In this document: piece by piece, positions 35,328 through 46,437 of the stretch
Layout: each line of letters starts with the position of its first letter
How positions within the stretch are numbered: the stretch's first letter is position 1
From: Xanthostigma xanthostigma
Lineage: Eukaryota > Arthropoda > Insecta > Raphidioptera > Raphidiidae
DNA: 64,000 bases
Assembly: GCA_963575645.1 (NCBI GenBank)
Contig: OY754476.1
Span: 7,688,001-7,752,000, forward strand
Reading direction: 5' to 3'
Notes under the pieces: model-generated
What the model saw: the letters and a program-made list of their open reading frames with translations, nothing else
Told to the model about the DNA's origin: nothing
The model's database searches: none
Made by a program: the position numbers and the translations under genes

Positions 35328-36149
35328 TCATTCCAATTCAAAAATATTGACTATATCTCATTATGCTCTCATAAAGGAAACTGTTATTTACGGGAAACGC
35401 CGGGTAGATACGGATATATTCCATTAAAAAAGTCCACGACATGTATCTGTTTTTAATAGGCCATCTACAAATCCAGGCGGTGCCGGATCGGACCGCTAGT
35501 ATAGTATAATGTTACTATTGTATAATATTAGGTATATATTATTGTATACTTATGTTAATAGAGCTAGTGGCAAAATGCCAATGCACTTTTGTTTTTTCAA
35601 ATCTTTGATTAACGTCTGATTGGAACTCTTCAATAAATAAAATTATCGACCAATTTTTTAGACAATTTTATTGAACTTTTGTTTTTTGTTTAATAAAAAA
35701 TAATAATAATAAACGACGCTTCATAGCCTTTAATTAAAGGGTAAAGACTTCGTTGTCTGTCTATCCAGAGTCCATTATCATAAATGGAATAAAGAATTCT
35801 GAACTTGGGGTGTAAAAATTAATCAAAAGAGATACACTGTTTAGGCAAGAATTTTAGAACAATTTCTCAAGAAACTAGTATAGTTCGACTTCAATATGAT
35901 TGTTATGTAATACGATTATACACGACGTGTATTTGTCGTTCATATTCGTACATTCGTACGAAAATTTACGAAGACTGCTAAGGTTACGTCGTCTGTCATT
36001 CTGCATCCCAGTTGCAGAAATGAAACGCGTTTTATTCTGATCGAGTCACATAAAAATACAGTGAAGATAGCTACTTGGGAATAAATTGAGTTTCCATGTT
36101 ATTGCCTAAGCGTTAAATCGCCAAAGCTTCCATCTAGCCAGCGTATAGG
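35328..36149. other. Noncoding stretch with two repeat ends
   Basis: 35440-35500 is a family A tail ('catctacaaatccaggcggt' and 'gccggatcggaccgctagta'). 35600-35670 is the 'aaatctttgattaacgtctg' and 'aaattatcgaccaatttttt' terminal block shared with the ribozyme-bearing foldbacks at 54 and 63 kb. No gene. Confidence 0.55.
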
Positions 36150-36535
36150 GTAAACTGGGACCGTGGGGGTGTGCTAGGGTACAGCTGGGACCGAGTAACC
36201 GTTCATACATACATACATGCATACATACATATCTGAAGTCACAAAGAAATTGGCTTATGTAGAAATGACATATTTTCAACCCCCGACGCTGTTATAATTT
36301 GTAGCCTCTGTGTGCCTGGCTGTGCCATAGTAGCTCAAAAACGGATTAACCGATTTCAATGCGTTTTTTTTTTTATTTGAAAAATTTTGTTCGCGAGATG
36401 GTTCTAGGCTACAGAGTTTAATTTTTTAAAGTGCCAAATAAGATCTTATTCAATTTGACATGTAGGCTAAAAAGTTTTATCTATCTACGAATTGTATGTA
36501 CAATTTAATTTGAATTTAAAACGGTTTAATGACTC
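36150..36535 (+). repeat. Insect-type dispersed repeat fragments
   Basis: 'gggtaaactgggaccgtggg' and 'ctagggtacagctgggacc', a CATA array (36206-36232), then 'tcaacccccgacgctgttat' and 'tagctcaaaaacggattaac' with 'cgatttcaatgcg'. The last block is a repeat type I associate with Lepidoptera. Confidence 0.5.
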
Positions 36536-36810
36536 ATCCGTAGGCAGCGTGTGTCGGTGTAGCCTCAGGGAACCCCGGGACTTTTCCCTGTAGGCCGCCG
36601 GTTGTCCGTAGGCCGGTTCAGTCCGTTCCGGATTTTTTTCTTCTTAAGTACATGGTCTTGTAGAGGCGTTTGACAATTTTCCCGGTAATTTTTTAGATCT
36701 CAGACCGACCCTGTCCGTAGGAGCGTGGATCACCCGGTAAAATATGCCAGCTATGTTCAGATGTCTTTCTACTGGCATAGTCCAGTACCGTAATTTGCTA
36801 GTCACAGACA
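36536..36810. other. GC-rich insert of unknown origin
   Basis: 36545-36635 (gaaccccgggacttttccct, gtaggccgccggttgtccgt) is sharply GC-richer than its neighbours. It directly precedes the LINE and could be its 5' flank or part of another element. No frame or family is recognised. Confidence 0.35.
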
Positions 36811-38047
36811 CAATGCAAATATAAAAATCTCAAATTCTGGTGTATCTAAAAATCTGTTAGTGTTGCTTAAATCGTATTTAACAAATAGGCACTTAATCGT
36901 GAAATGTAATGGTGCTTTGTCTAAAACCTATAGTGCAACGTCTGGTGTGCCACAAGGATCAAATCTTGGACCGCTCCTATTTCTTATATTTATAAACGAC
37001 ATAGTAGATGTGATACAACATTCTGAAGTGCTATTATATGCAGATGATTTTAAATTGTTTAATATAGCAGATTGTAATTAATTACAAATGGACATCGACA
37101 GCATATATAAATGGAGTCTACAAAATAAATTACACTTTAATATAAAAAAATGTAATGTCATGCGTTTTTTACGTAAGATGATTAATGTCAATTTTAATTA
37201 TAAAATGAATTGCTCTTATTTGAATTTTAAAAATGAAACTAGAGACTTAGGTGTTTTATTACCGAACACATAAAAAATATTAGTGTCAAAGCCCATAAAG
37301 TACTTGGTTTTATTATAAGAAACACAAAGGATTTTCAAAATATCAACACTATTCCTTACTATTTAAAACTCTACTTTTGCCAATTTTAGAATATGCCTCA
37401 GTAATCTGGCGTCCGGTTTATAATGTCCATATCTACAATTTAGAAATCGTTCAAAGAAAATTTTTAAAATATTTGTATTTTAGAAAGCATGGGCTGTATC
37501 CCTACCAAGGCTATGATCATAGTATGCTATTGGATGAATTTAATTACAGATCCTTAGCTAGCCGGCGTAATATAATAATTCCATATTATACTTATATAAA
37601 GTTCTACATAATATGATCGATGATTCCAGATTTCTAAGTCAAATACCATTTGATTCGCGTGTTGGTAGGACACGAACTACTTCAACTTTTTATTTAGACA
37701 ATGCTAAGACAGTTAGAATGGCAAATTCACCTTTATATGTTATGTGCAATTTAGTTGATGAGAATAGTATTGATATTTTGATTATATCTTCAAGATCATT
37801 AAAAAATATTTTATTGTAAATTTTAATCTTTGTGAGTTGTTAGGCATAATTGTCTGTATACTCTTTATTATTATATATATTAAATATTAATATTAAAAAT
37901 AAAAAAATAATTTCTAAATTATAAATCATGTACTCATGTGTCATATTAGTAGGTTAAGTTGTAAAACACCTAGCTGAACTCATACCTTTTCGTCTTTAAC
38001 CAATAAATATTAATATTATTATTATTATCATTATCATTATTATTATT
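36811..38047 (+). pseudogene. Non-LTR retrotransposon (Jockey/CR1-type), 5'-truncated, RT to 3' tail
   Basis: Successive frames give the reverse transcriptase palm: LLKSYLTNRHLIVKCNGAL, then SGVPQGSNLGPLLFLIFIND (motif 4), then LLYADDFKLF (catalytic YADD). Next come KWSLQNKLHFNIKKCNVM and RDLGVLL of the thumb, EYASVIWRPVYNVHI, QRKFLKYLYFRKHGLYP and the C-terminal IDDSRFLSQIPF. A stop at about 37078 and a frame change near 37270-37370 break the frame. The 3' UTR ends in (ATT)n at 38015-38047. Its part order matches ORF2 of Jockey/CR1-like LINEs; the endonuclease and ORF1 are missing. Confidence 0.85.
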
Positions 38048-38369
38048 TAAAATTGATTTAGATTAAATAAAAAAAATTCCTTCAAATTGATCATTCACAA
38101 TGCCGATATTGCAAAAAGATGCTTCACAGTGCCATTGATCAGTACTGTAGGTATTAGCGGATAACAATTTGACATAAACCATTGTATCTTGTTACCACTG
38201 AAATACATATACTATAGGTATATATCGTATATAAGCCATTGGAAAAACGCGTCAATATAAACTTTATAAATGTACGTTTTACTATTCAAAATATAGACAC
38301 CAATCGTATAATACACGGTGGTTCATTGTATATAGGGTGTATAAATAAACAACAATTAATTTTTATATA
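38048..38369. other. Noncoding spacer
   Basis: Nothing supported. Confidence 0.45.
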
Positions 38370-38530
38370 ACCTACTAACCAATGTGGCGTTTGCTAAAAA
38401 AAATTTGAAAATGAAGTGAAAAACAGCTATTTTATAGGCGATCCATGCAGAAATACCGTATATATCTTGTGTGTAGTAATATTACGGCTCGTGTGATTGT
38501 GAAAACTTGCTTTTAAACATAATGCCACTT
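38370..38530. repeat. Family G copy
   Basis: 'aacagctattttataggcga', 'ataccgtatatatcttgtgt', 'acggctcgtgtgattgtgaa' and 'cttttaaacataatgccact' match 18400-18520 in order. Confidence 0.6.
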
Positions 38531-38539
38531 CGTAAATAT

Positions 38540-38905
38540 AACACACTAGCGGTCCCGCCCGGTTTCACCCCGGTGTAAAAGAATAAATGGGGGGCACGTA
38601 CGCACGTTCATCTTAGTTTACCGAGATGGATGTTGTGTCCAAATTTCACGATGATCGGAGTTATCGTTCAAAAATTTTTGTCGGACGGATAAATTTTGAG
38701 TGATATTTTGCAACATTTTTCATTGATGTTCCACTCCTATTGGTTGTAGCGTGATATTATAGCCTAAAGCCTTCCTCAATAAATGGACTATCCAAAAAAA
38801 AAATGTTTTTTCAATTTGAACCAATAGTTCCTGAGATTAGCGTGTTTAACCAAACAAACAAACAAGCAAACAAACACTTCAGCTTTATATATTAGTACAG
38901 ATTAC
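38540..38905 (-). repeat. Dispersed repeat family F, copy 2 (inverted)
   Basis: Reverse complement of the layout at 9569-9930: 'ccgcccggtttcaccc' at the left end, 'aatttcacgatgatcggagt', 'cctattggttgtagcgtgat', an ACAAACAA array and 'cttcagctttatatattagt' at the right end. Confidence 0.75.
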
Positions 38906-39404
38906 AACGCTTATAGGTGTATAAACTACTATTATTATTTAAGTTGCGAATGAAATTTTTTCTACTTATAATAAACACACAATGTAGAAATATAAATACA
39001 ATGTACCTATTAAACTAACTATGAAGTTATTGTCTGCATGTCAGGTTTTAGTAATTAAAAAATGTATACATACTTTGTATATTACAATAGTAACTTTTGT
39101 TATTTTTCTCATTAAAGTTAGTGAAAGATTTGTTTAAATTATTTAAAATAATAATTTACATATAAATTAATGTAAATACACACCAACAAATGAAAAACAT
39201 TCGGGTGGATTTCAAAACAATAGTGATAATAATTAGGTTAAAAAAGAAAAATTTAAAAATGTGAGCCGTCATAAATTTAAGCAAAATTCTAGTAACTATA
39301 TTCCGCCCTGTCAACTAACAAAATTCTAATAACTAAATATCGCCCTGTCATTTAACGAAATACTAATAACTAAACTTAGTCCAGTTATCTATATCTCGGC
39401 TTCA
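38906..39404. other. Noncoding stretch
   Basis: A short direct repeat (aaattctaataactaaatat-like, 39295-39375) occurs three times: aattctagtaactata, aattctaataactaaata, atactaataactaaact. No gene. Confidence 0.4.
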
Positions 39405-39515
39405 ACAAAAGCAATGTTTAATCGAACGCACACAAACGTAACGTCCTCCCATAAAAGTGTCGCGCCAATTACACGATTTCATAGATTCGCACAACTAGTT
39501 AGATTAAAAATAATC
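39405..39515 (+). repeat. Family D, copy 2
   Basis: 'cacacaaacgtaacgtcctc' then 'ccataaaagtgtcgcgccaa' match 6377-6430 and 46352-46390. Confidence 0.65.
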
Positions 39516-40062
39516 ACATTTTTATCGGGCTTATTGTTTCTGACGATTTTCACAGTCTATTTTTCGTTGCATAATTCATAATATTATGTTTTGAATTGAA
39601 GTCACATCAGTATATAATAGTTTTATTATTATTTTTTTGTGGCAATAAAGCTTCTTAACACTTTTATTAGAGTCTGCACTCAGCTTCATGGTTTTTTCAA
39701 TGCCATCTTTTATTAGACGTGAGTTTCCTTTTTTATTAGACACTCTAACTGCACTTGCATTATTTCATTACTTTTGTTTCAGATCCGCTGACATTAAGCT
39801 AGAGGTGCACTCATTAATAATACAGCTGAACCGATTTTACTTTGACGCCACTGCAATAATGACACTTAATGCATATTAATTGTTTTTTGATGAGTTTAAT
39901 TTAAAAAACAGTTTTTTATCTACATGCGAATTTTAACTGTTTTAAAAAAATAAAACCATTTAAGAAAATATTAAATGAAAATTGCAGTATAATAAATCTT
40001 TGACAGAAACACTTTCTTTTGAAATTCATTTTTTGTGATAACTTATTTTGACAATTTCTTCA
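39516..40062. other. Noncoding stretch
   Basis: Nothing supported. Confidence 0.45.
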
Positions 40063-40153
40063 GAAGTGTCTTTTCTATTTTGAAATTCTGGCAACGTACA
40101 AACTAGAGTCTAGTTTGTACGTTGCCAGAATTTCAAAATAGAAAAGACACTTC
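40063..40153. repeat. Perfect 91 bp palindrome (45 bp arms, 1 bp centre)
   Basis: The left arm 40063-40107 (gaagtgtcttttctattttg...aactaga) and the right arm 40109-40153 are exact inverse complements around a single G at 40108. No mismatch is seen. A perfect palindrome of this size is unstable in DNA and in clones, so it is either very recent or actively formed. Confidence 0.95.
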
Positions 40154-40155
40154 TT

Positions 40156-40190
40156 TTTTCGATAAGTCTAGTTACTAGACTTATCGAAAA
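40156..40190. repeat. Second perfect palindrome, 35 bp
   Basis: Arms of 17 bp (ttttcgataagtctagt / actagacttatcgaaaa) around one T at 40173, only two bases from the 91 bp palindrome. The arms share 'agtctag' with the centre of the first. Confidence 0.95.
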
Positions 40191-40193
40191 TAA

Positions 40194-40342
40194 TCCCAAC
40201 AAGATGGCCGGTACAGGAATTACCGTTGCTCGGCGAGAGGCAGCAGGAAAAGTCCCAGCCACATCTGCCCCCGCTGGGATTTGAACCCGGTACCTCCCAA
40301 ATGCGAGTCTAGTGCTCTCACCACTATGCTATCCAGCTCGGC
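40194..40342 (-). mobile_element. tRNA-derived SINE, short copy
   Basis: The minus strand starts with box A-like TAGCATAGTGG and box B GGTTCAAATCC, then 'gatgtggctgggacttttcc', and ends 'accggccatcttgttggga', about 280 bp before the end of the full-length copies. A 10 bp target-site duplication, TCGAAAATAA (40184-40193 and 40343-40352), flanks it. The left duplication overlaps the arm of the 35 bp palindrome. Confidence 0.85.
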
Positions 40343-40352
40343 TCGAAAATAA

Positions 40353-41679
40353 CTAATTTTGATAGGTATAATAAAATAATAACGAATCTCACAACATACG
40401 TAATAATAATAATATTTACATTGAACGATACAGAACCACAAGATTTCAGTTCTCTCTGCCGAGGTGTAGCTTATTATAACAAGTTACCTCCTGAGACCAA
40501 AAATATACAGAGTATAGATACTTACAAAAAAAAAGGTTAAGCTATTGTTATTAAGCAGTTGTCCATATGATTGTAATATTACTATATGGGCTTATAGCTA
40601 ATAATTTTTAAATTATTCATATTTTTAAATATCAATTCTATTTTGACGTATTACACCCGGATTAGCGGCTATGTAAATAAAAAATATTAATTATCTGTGT
40701 TAATATTTGCCAAAAGATGTATTGACTCAAGCGTGGGTTGTAACGTCTATGCTAGTTTATTAGTCACAACCCACGCTTTTATAATTATGTACCTAAACTG
40801 TTAAAATTATTTTTCCTTTTTAGAATACTCAATAAAAGCTTGTCTTCAAAAAGTTTTAATTTTACTATTCAATTATTTTGTTCTTTTTAGTCTTTCAAAA
40901 TTTTTACTCTAAAAAAACTTTAAATCATTAAAATTAATTGATTATTTAATTCTAAAATCGATTGAATCATGTATTGTCATCGGAAATACATATGTGTACA
41001 AAATTTCAAAACGGTCGGATATAATATGACGTCCCCAATAATGGGTTTACAATGACGTCACATATAGCTTATAGTGTTCCACTTGTCAAACTCTTTCATT
41101 TGATACCCATGTCAAAAGGGTTATGGAGAAAAAGGTATTCCGCCATCTTGTGCAAAATTTCAAAGCTCTAACTTAATTAGATCTAGTCTAAATTTTGATT
41201 GAAAACTTTGCCACAAATTAACGCACTGACACACTGACTGACAAACATGACAAGATATATATAAAAGTTTATGTTAATAAGATTTTTAACAAGCAAGCGC
41301 TTTGGAAATGAAAAAATGAATAATTTTCATTTAAAATAGATTTAAGCGCTGTGTACAAGTAGCTTTACAATTCCTTCAGCAAATGAATCATGGCTCCTTT
41401 GATACCATACAGTAGTAAAATGGATAAAATAGACTCTTTCCTGTCATCCTAATAAAGATGTATTAAACCTAAAAGTTAGCTTAGTGTCTTGAAATAAACA
41501 ACTTGAAAATTCATTTATAAAGCTTCGAATTTTCACAGGTGCAGAGAAAACTCTAGAGAAATCTATAAATTTTTGTTCTCTATCCAATATCAATTTTCCA
41601 CAGAAAAATTAACTTTGTGGAAGATCAATAAACTTATATATATGAAAATAAATATTGTACAATAATTTGCACAATTTAC
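40353..41679. other. Noncoding stretch with a hairpin
   Basis: The inverted arms aagcgtgggttgt (40729-40741) and acaacccacgctt (40766-40778) are exact. 'caatgacgtcacatatagct' near 41050 and 'gacacactgactgacaaaca' near 41228 look like repeat debris. No gene. Confidence 0.5.
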
Positions 41680-41811
41680 CATCTCAACTTACATTGAGGC
41701 CCTGATGATGAGAATATATTTTTCGAAACGTTAGACACAAGCGATAATCTGGTAAAGCTTATTTTTTAATTGTTCCTCAACCAAATAAATCTCCTTCAAT
41801 TTCAAGCTTAT
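41680..41811 (+). mobile_element. Single-arm copy of the 30650-30890 element
   Basis: 'catctcaacttacattgagg', the ribozyme-like core, 'gcgataatctggtaaagctt' and 'ttgttcctcaaccaaataaa' with 'tctccttcaa' follow the same order as the right half of 30650-30890. Confidence 0.75.
41698..41736 (+). ncRNA. Hammerhead-variant-like motif M7 (canonical core)
   Basis: GGCC, CTGATGA, T, hairpin GAGAATATATTTTTC (4 Watson-Crick pairs and one G-U), GAAAC, GTT, AGAC. The core boxes are exact. Stem I has two of four pairs left. Confidence 0.55.
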
Positions 41812-43375
41812 GTTAAACTCAAAAAAAAAGAAAACGCTCATTAAGCGAAAAAATCGACCACAACGCGTCATGATCTCTTAAAATCATCTGAAATGCAAAA
41901 TTCATATTGTAGCACTTCCAAAAACAACTCAAACGCGTAGTGACTAGCTCAAAAAGACCGCAAACGCGAAATTCGCCGCATGACTTTCATCATATTTGAC
42001 CACTACGCGCCGTGGTCATTAAGAAAAGCACACAATCACGATGCGATAGACAAATTGTCCGATGTTGATACGAGATAGCTCTTGTTATGGGCATTAATCT
42101 ATCAGTACTCGCTATCAATTCTTGATCGACTTTATACTTTTAATGAATATATACTTTATTGTCAGGACGTACCCTTAACTTCATGAATACTTCGCTCAGC
42201 ATTTATGCTATTATCTAGAAGTAAGACGTGGTTTATAAGTAGTGACTACAAAAGACAGTGCATTTGTAAAAAATGTAAATGTCGCTTAAAGAACATGAAG
42301 TGACACTCTAAATGTCACGGTAATAGTTCATGTAAAAATAATAAAAATATTTCTTATATACTTATCCAAACAATTGAAGGAACAGGTTTTTTTTTAATTT
42401 TTTGGGTATTTTTTGTAGAGCTGTATCTTTGTAAAAAATGGTCGTATCCAGATGAACATTTTTGTTCCTTTAATTGTTTCTCAAAATTTTGACCAATTGG
42501 TCCGAAAAAAAAAAAAGGTTCGATAGATCAATTTAGAGGGCTATTCAGGGGACATTAAGCTGTAAAAAAACGCGGAAACATTAGGCTCTCTATCAGTATT
42601 TGTAAATAAGCGATAGATTTACTAACAAACCGTAAACAGTAATTTTTTCGTACTTTTTTCAAATTAATGTTGAGAACGAAAAAAAAAATTGTTATCAAAA
42701 AACCATAAAATGCTCGTTCAGGACACTTATTGAAGTTTTTAAAACTGTCCATCAATTTTCTGTGCGGTCATTGGTTGCTGAGATATCGATGATCAAAAGT
42801 AAAAGAATATTTTTCATTCAAAGCCGGATATTTCAGTAAAAAATCACAGTAGTAGAGAGGCTGATAAAAAATAAAATTAAAGCTGAATAAAAAAGCTAAC
42901 TGACCAATGGATTATTTTAACTGAAAAAAATTTTCCCAAGCCCGTGAACCCAGAAAAAAATATAAAAAAATTGGAATTTTTTGTCTTGCGCAATTTCTTA
43001 TTATTGCGCTATAACTGTAGATTACAAAATTTTTATGCCAAAAGATCTTAAAACTAGAAACTTCATGCTTCAAAGTGGTTTTTTGTTCATCTTGATACGA
43101 CCATTTTTCACAAAGATACAGCTCTACAAAAAATACCCAAAAAATTATTAAAAAAATTTGTTCCTTTAATTGTTTGGATAAACGTATATTATTCTTAATT
43201 ATCACGCCACGTAGTAGTCAAATATTATGAAAAACATGACGTCAATTTTTGCGTTGTGATCTTTTTGAGTTAGTCACACGCATTGTGGATGATTTTAAGA
43301 AACCATAGCGCATTGTGGTCGATTTTTTTGCTCAGTGACCGTTTTCGTTCTTTGAGCCTAACGTAGGTACAGTGC
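41812..43375. mobile_element. Long foldback (outer arms about 200 bp) enclosing a second TIR element
   Basis: The left outer arm 41812-42012 (gaaaacgctcattaagcg, atcgaccacaacgcgtcatg, aactcaaaaagaccgcaa, ttgaccactacgcgccgtgg) is the inverse of the right outer arm 43203-43375 (ccacgtagtagtcaaatatt, ttgcgttgtgatctttttga, agcgcattgtggtcgatttt, cagtgaccgttttc). Identity is roughly 75-80% by eye. Open frames inside are not genes. Confidence 0.75.
42363..43182. mobile_element. Inner TIR element with about 95 bp inverted termini
   Basis: Ends TTATCCAAACAATT(G/A)AAGG / CCTTTAATTGTTTGGATAA continue inward as 'tttttgggtattttttgtag' and 'agctgtatctttgt' against their inverses (43095-43180). The right half is homologous to family C at 3090-3500. 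No transposase frame is seen. Confidence 0.8.
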
Positions 43376-43524
43376 GTTCGCCGAAAGTGGTAACTGAATA
43401 ATTCGTGTATCTTATTAAATACAAAAAAAAAAGTTTAAAATTAACAGTGCTGTTAAATTTGTCTCACTTTAACTTGTGTATTGTACAATTTGTTAGATAG
43501 TGACAAAAAGTAACAGCACTGTAA
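43376..43524. other. Noncoding spacer
   Basis: 'acagtgctgtt' (43446-43456) and 'aacagcactgt' (43512-43522) are inverted copies, which suggests a small foldback adjoining the next element. Confidence 0.45.
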
Positions 43525-44023
43525 ATTCTTACATTAACCATACAGAATTGCACACATTATTTTAACGAATGACCGTAGTTTCCAAACTAAAAGAGATAAA
43601 GACGTTTGCTTACGCTCATTGAATTCAGTGTATTTTTTTCTGTAAGCATTCTCAATTTCAATAGTATCTTAAAGAATTAGATTTTTGCAATTTTTTCAAG
43701 GCATGCCCCTTTAAAATTATGCGATTTTTGACGAAAATCAAAATCTGTCGGAACTTTTGCAAAATCATCATATTTATAGAAAACTAAAAAAAAAAAATAG
43801 TATTTAATCATCCCCCTCTCCTTTTACAAGCAACGCCACTGACTGAGTGGCCCGCGAGCTAGTACTAAAAAAAATAATTAACAAATTTTGACCCGATCTC
43901 AAAAAGGTTCACCATCACTGGCTTAGAAATAAAACATTCCCGTTACCTCCACCACATTCGACACTTATCTCCCACCACATATTTACAATGATGTGTGCAA
44001 TTCTGCATGGTTAATGTAAGAAT
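43525..44023. repeat. Inverted repeat pair flanking 420 bp
   Basis: 43525-43560 (attcttacattaaccataca, gaattgcacacatta) is inverted at 43987-44023 (tgtgtgcaattctgcatggt, taatgtaagaat). The enclosed DNA contains 'caacgccactg', a possible hAT terminus. Could be a TIR element of about 500 bp. Confidence 0.65.
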
Positions 44024-46097
44024 TATATATATTTATGTACTTAACTTACTTATTTACTTATATTTTTTGTCACTTTCTAGCCATTTTCGACGAACAGACT
44101 ATATACCGCATCATAGCACTTAATACTAACAGATCTTTGGTTTCCCTCTGGCAACCAATATCCCTTCTATTTCTCTCTACCTCTGCACTATCCAAGATGT
44201 TCCTTATTCCTTTTATCGTATTTTCAAATCGATGACTCTTGTTGATTCTCCCGGCCACACCGTGAAGAAATTAAATCCCTGCCTTCAATGCTTTCATCTT
44301 GGTGGTTAAAGTTAAACAAATTAAACTTGTATTTTATATAAATCCTACCTGCGTGTTTTAGCTTTATCCGAATTTAGTTTTAATATAAAAAATAGCTTCT
44401 TCGATAAAACTGCCTAATAAAATACCAATTTTTTCTCACTTTAATATTGTCTTAATAATAAATAATTAAAATCGAACAAAGCAAAATTCAACTATAATCA
44501 ATAGTTAACATATGAGAAATTATAGCGAATTTATATCGACACCTCATTTATGAAAATCTGTCTAGTTTAAACACAGACTCGGATAAATGATACCGAGACT
44601 TCTGTCAGTTTCTTAGGCAGGGCCATAACCAGGCAAGGGCAATAGTGTACGTGCCCCAAAAAGATCTAAAAAACTCACATTATATTAAAAAAAAAAAAAC
44701 AATACGTCTTTCAGCAACTTTTTGGGAAATTAAAACAAAAAGTGTACAATTAGATAAATTTTAAGTTTAAGAACAAGTAAATATTATAAAATATTAGAAC
44801 AAATAAAAACAATTACCATAATAAATATAAAGACTATTTTTTTGTACGCGTGTTATATCAATCATATATTTTATTTTTTTTCAAATAAAGAGTTAATCAG
44901 AAAGAATTAAAAGCAGTGACCCATACCAATAGGGCAGGGGTGGGGATAAACCCTCCTCCGCCCCCGCTCCCCAAAAAAACGAGAAATATACACGTTGATT
45001 TAAAAATTGTTTGTAGAAATCAGTGGAAACATACCTAGCGAAAAATGTTTTCGCTCTCTCCAAAATTTGCTTTTCTGGTTGTGCTACTAGTTAAAACTTT
45101 ATTTTAGGGAAATAAATAATTCAGAAAATTTAGTGTACGGAAACCCAGTGATAAGGTTTAGCCCAGGATCTCAATAAAGCTAGTTACTACACTGTTCCTA
45201 GGTTTCTGAACGAAAAAGCACATTTCCAAGGGTTTTTATATTGGTATTATTCTACAATAAATATACCAATTGTAATGAAACTTAATGCATTACCTAAACT
45301 TAAAATATCTTGTAAAGAATTTTTTTTTTTTAATAATAAAAAAAAGTTAAAGCTCAGTTTCTAATACTACTTTCAACTATAAACCAAGATTTAAGAAAAC
45401 CATTTAGTTCAAAAATAACATTCTTAAATCTAGGTTTAAAACAAAAAAAAGCCGTATAAGAAACCAAGAACTAAAGTTGTGGAACTCAAAAATTATTTTT
45501 TTGGTTGTTAATTCATAAAGATAAATTTAATCGTATTATAATATTTTGGTATAAAATGAATAAGTTTTAATATTTAATCCCTTGATGGGGGTCTGAAGGT
45601 TTGTCACATATCTACCTCACTCCTTAATCCAGTTCCCCTATTATCCATTTTCTACCCATCATAACTAATCTGGTGCAGACGTGCAATATCATAAAACATT
45701 CTTCCAACAACAGAGCATCATTTTGTTTCAAAGTGCATTTTAAACTAGTCACTTAACTGCCGCAATTTAGTGTACACACGCCACTGACTAGGCGAAATAA
45801 GTCAACACTTCACAAGGTCATTTAGAACCTTTGTTTTTCGTTTAAACTTACAGTTCTGATTTAGGAAGGGACATCTGGCGCTAAAAGAATTTTCTTGTTG
45901 CAAAAACTAAAAAGCTGTTCGCATATTCGCAGTTATATGGATGCGAACATTGCCGGCTCCTATTTATACGACGTAAAATTATGACTTTTAAAAATTCACT
46001 AATTGAGGTGACTTTTCTATCATCAGTGGTTAACTTGATATCCAGTAATTTCTAACTGCTTGATATTACGTGATAACGAACTAATATTATGTATGCT
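44024..46097. other. Noncoding stretch
   Basis: A 62-codon minus-strand frame (44070-44258) in GC-raised DNA shows no domain. 'cagggccataaccaggcaag' at 44627 and 'acacgccactg' at 45776 look like hAT-type termini, but their ends and flanks do not match each other, so I call no element. Confidence 0.4.
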
Positions 46098-46167
46098 GCA
46101 TCTTGTTTGGCATAGATACGGAAATGATTCGCGTCATTTCCGTAAGTATATATGAAAAACAAGATGC
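46098..46167. repeat. Small foldback (hairpin) element
   Basis: Outer arms gcatcttgttt / aaacaagatgc and inner arms tacggaaatga / tcatttccgta are exact, around a TTCGCG loop. Confidence 0.8.
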
Positions 46168-46343
46168 GGAGTTCATCGACCTACAAAATAGATTTTATTA
46201 CTTTAATTTAATATTTAAAGAAATTATATCAACTTGGTATCTATAAACAGTTAATTTGTATTTTTTCATACAAATATTTCTTATTTTCAAATAAGAATAA
46301 TTGTGTATATAAAGGTCTTTATTGCAGCCTTATTGTGATGCAG
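46168..46343. other. Noncoding spacer
   Basis: Nothing supported. Confidence 0.4.
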
Positions 46344-46437
46344 CGGGTTCCAATGTAACGTCCTCCCATAAAAGTGTCGCCCCAATCGCATGATTTTACT
46401 CCCAACCAAACGCTCCATTAGATGTTTCACATCAATA
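46344..46437 (+). repeat. Family D, copy 3
   Basis: 'aatgtaacgtcctcccataa' and 'aagtgtcgccccaatcgcat' followed by 'aaccaaacgctccattagat' match 6358-6462 and 39405-39515. Confidence 0.65.

Noticed and set aside
44070..44258. 62-codon minus-strand frame in GC-raised DNA
   Set aside because: No domain and no conserved splice sites; most likely repeat debris.
44627..45786. Large hAT element between 'cagggccataacc' and 'cacgccactg'
   Set aside because: The termini are not inverse copies of each other and the flanking 8-mers differ.
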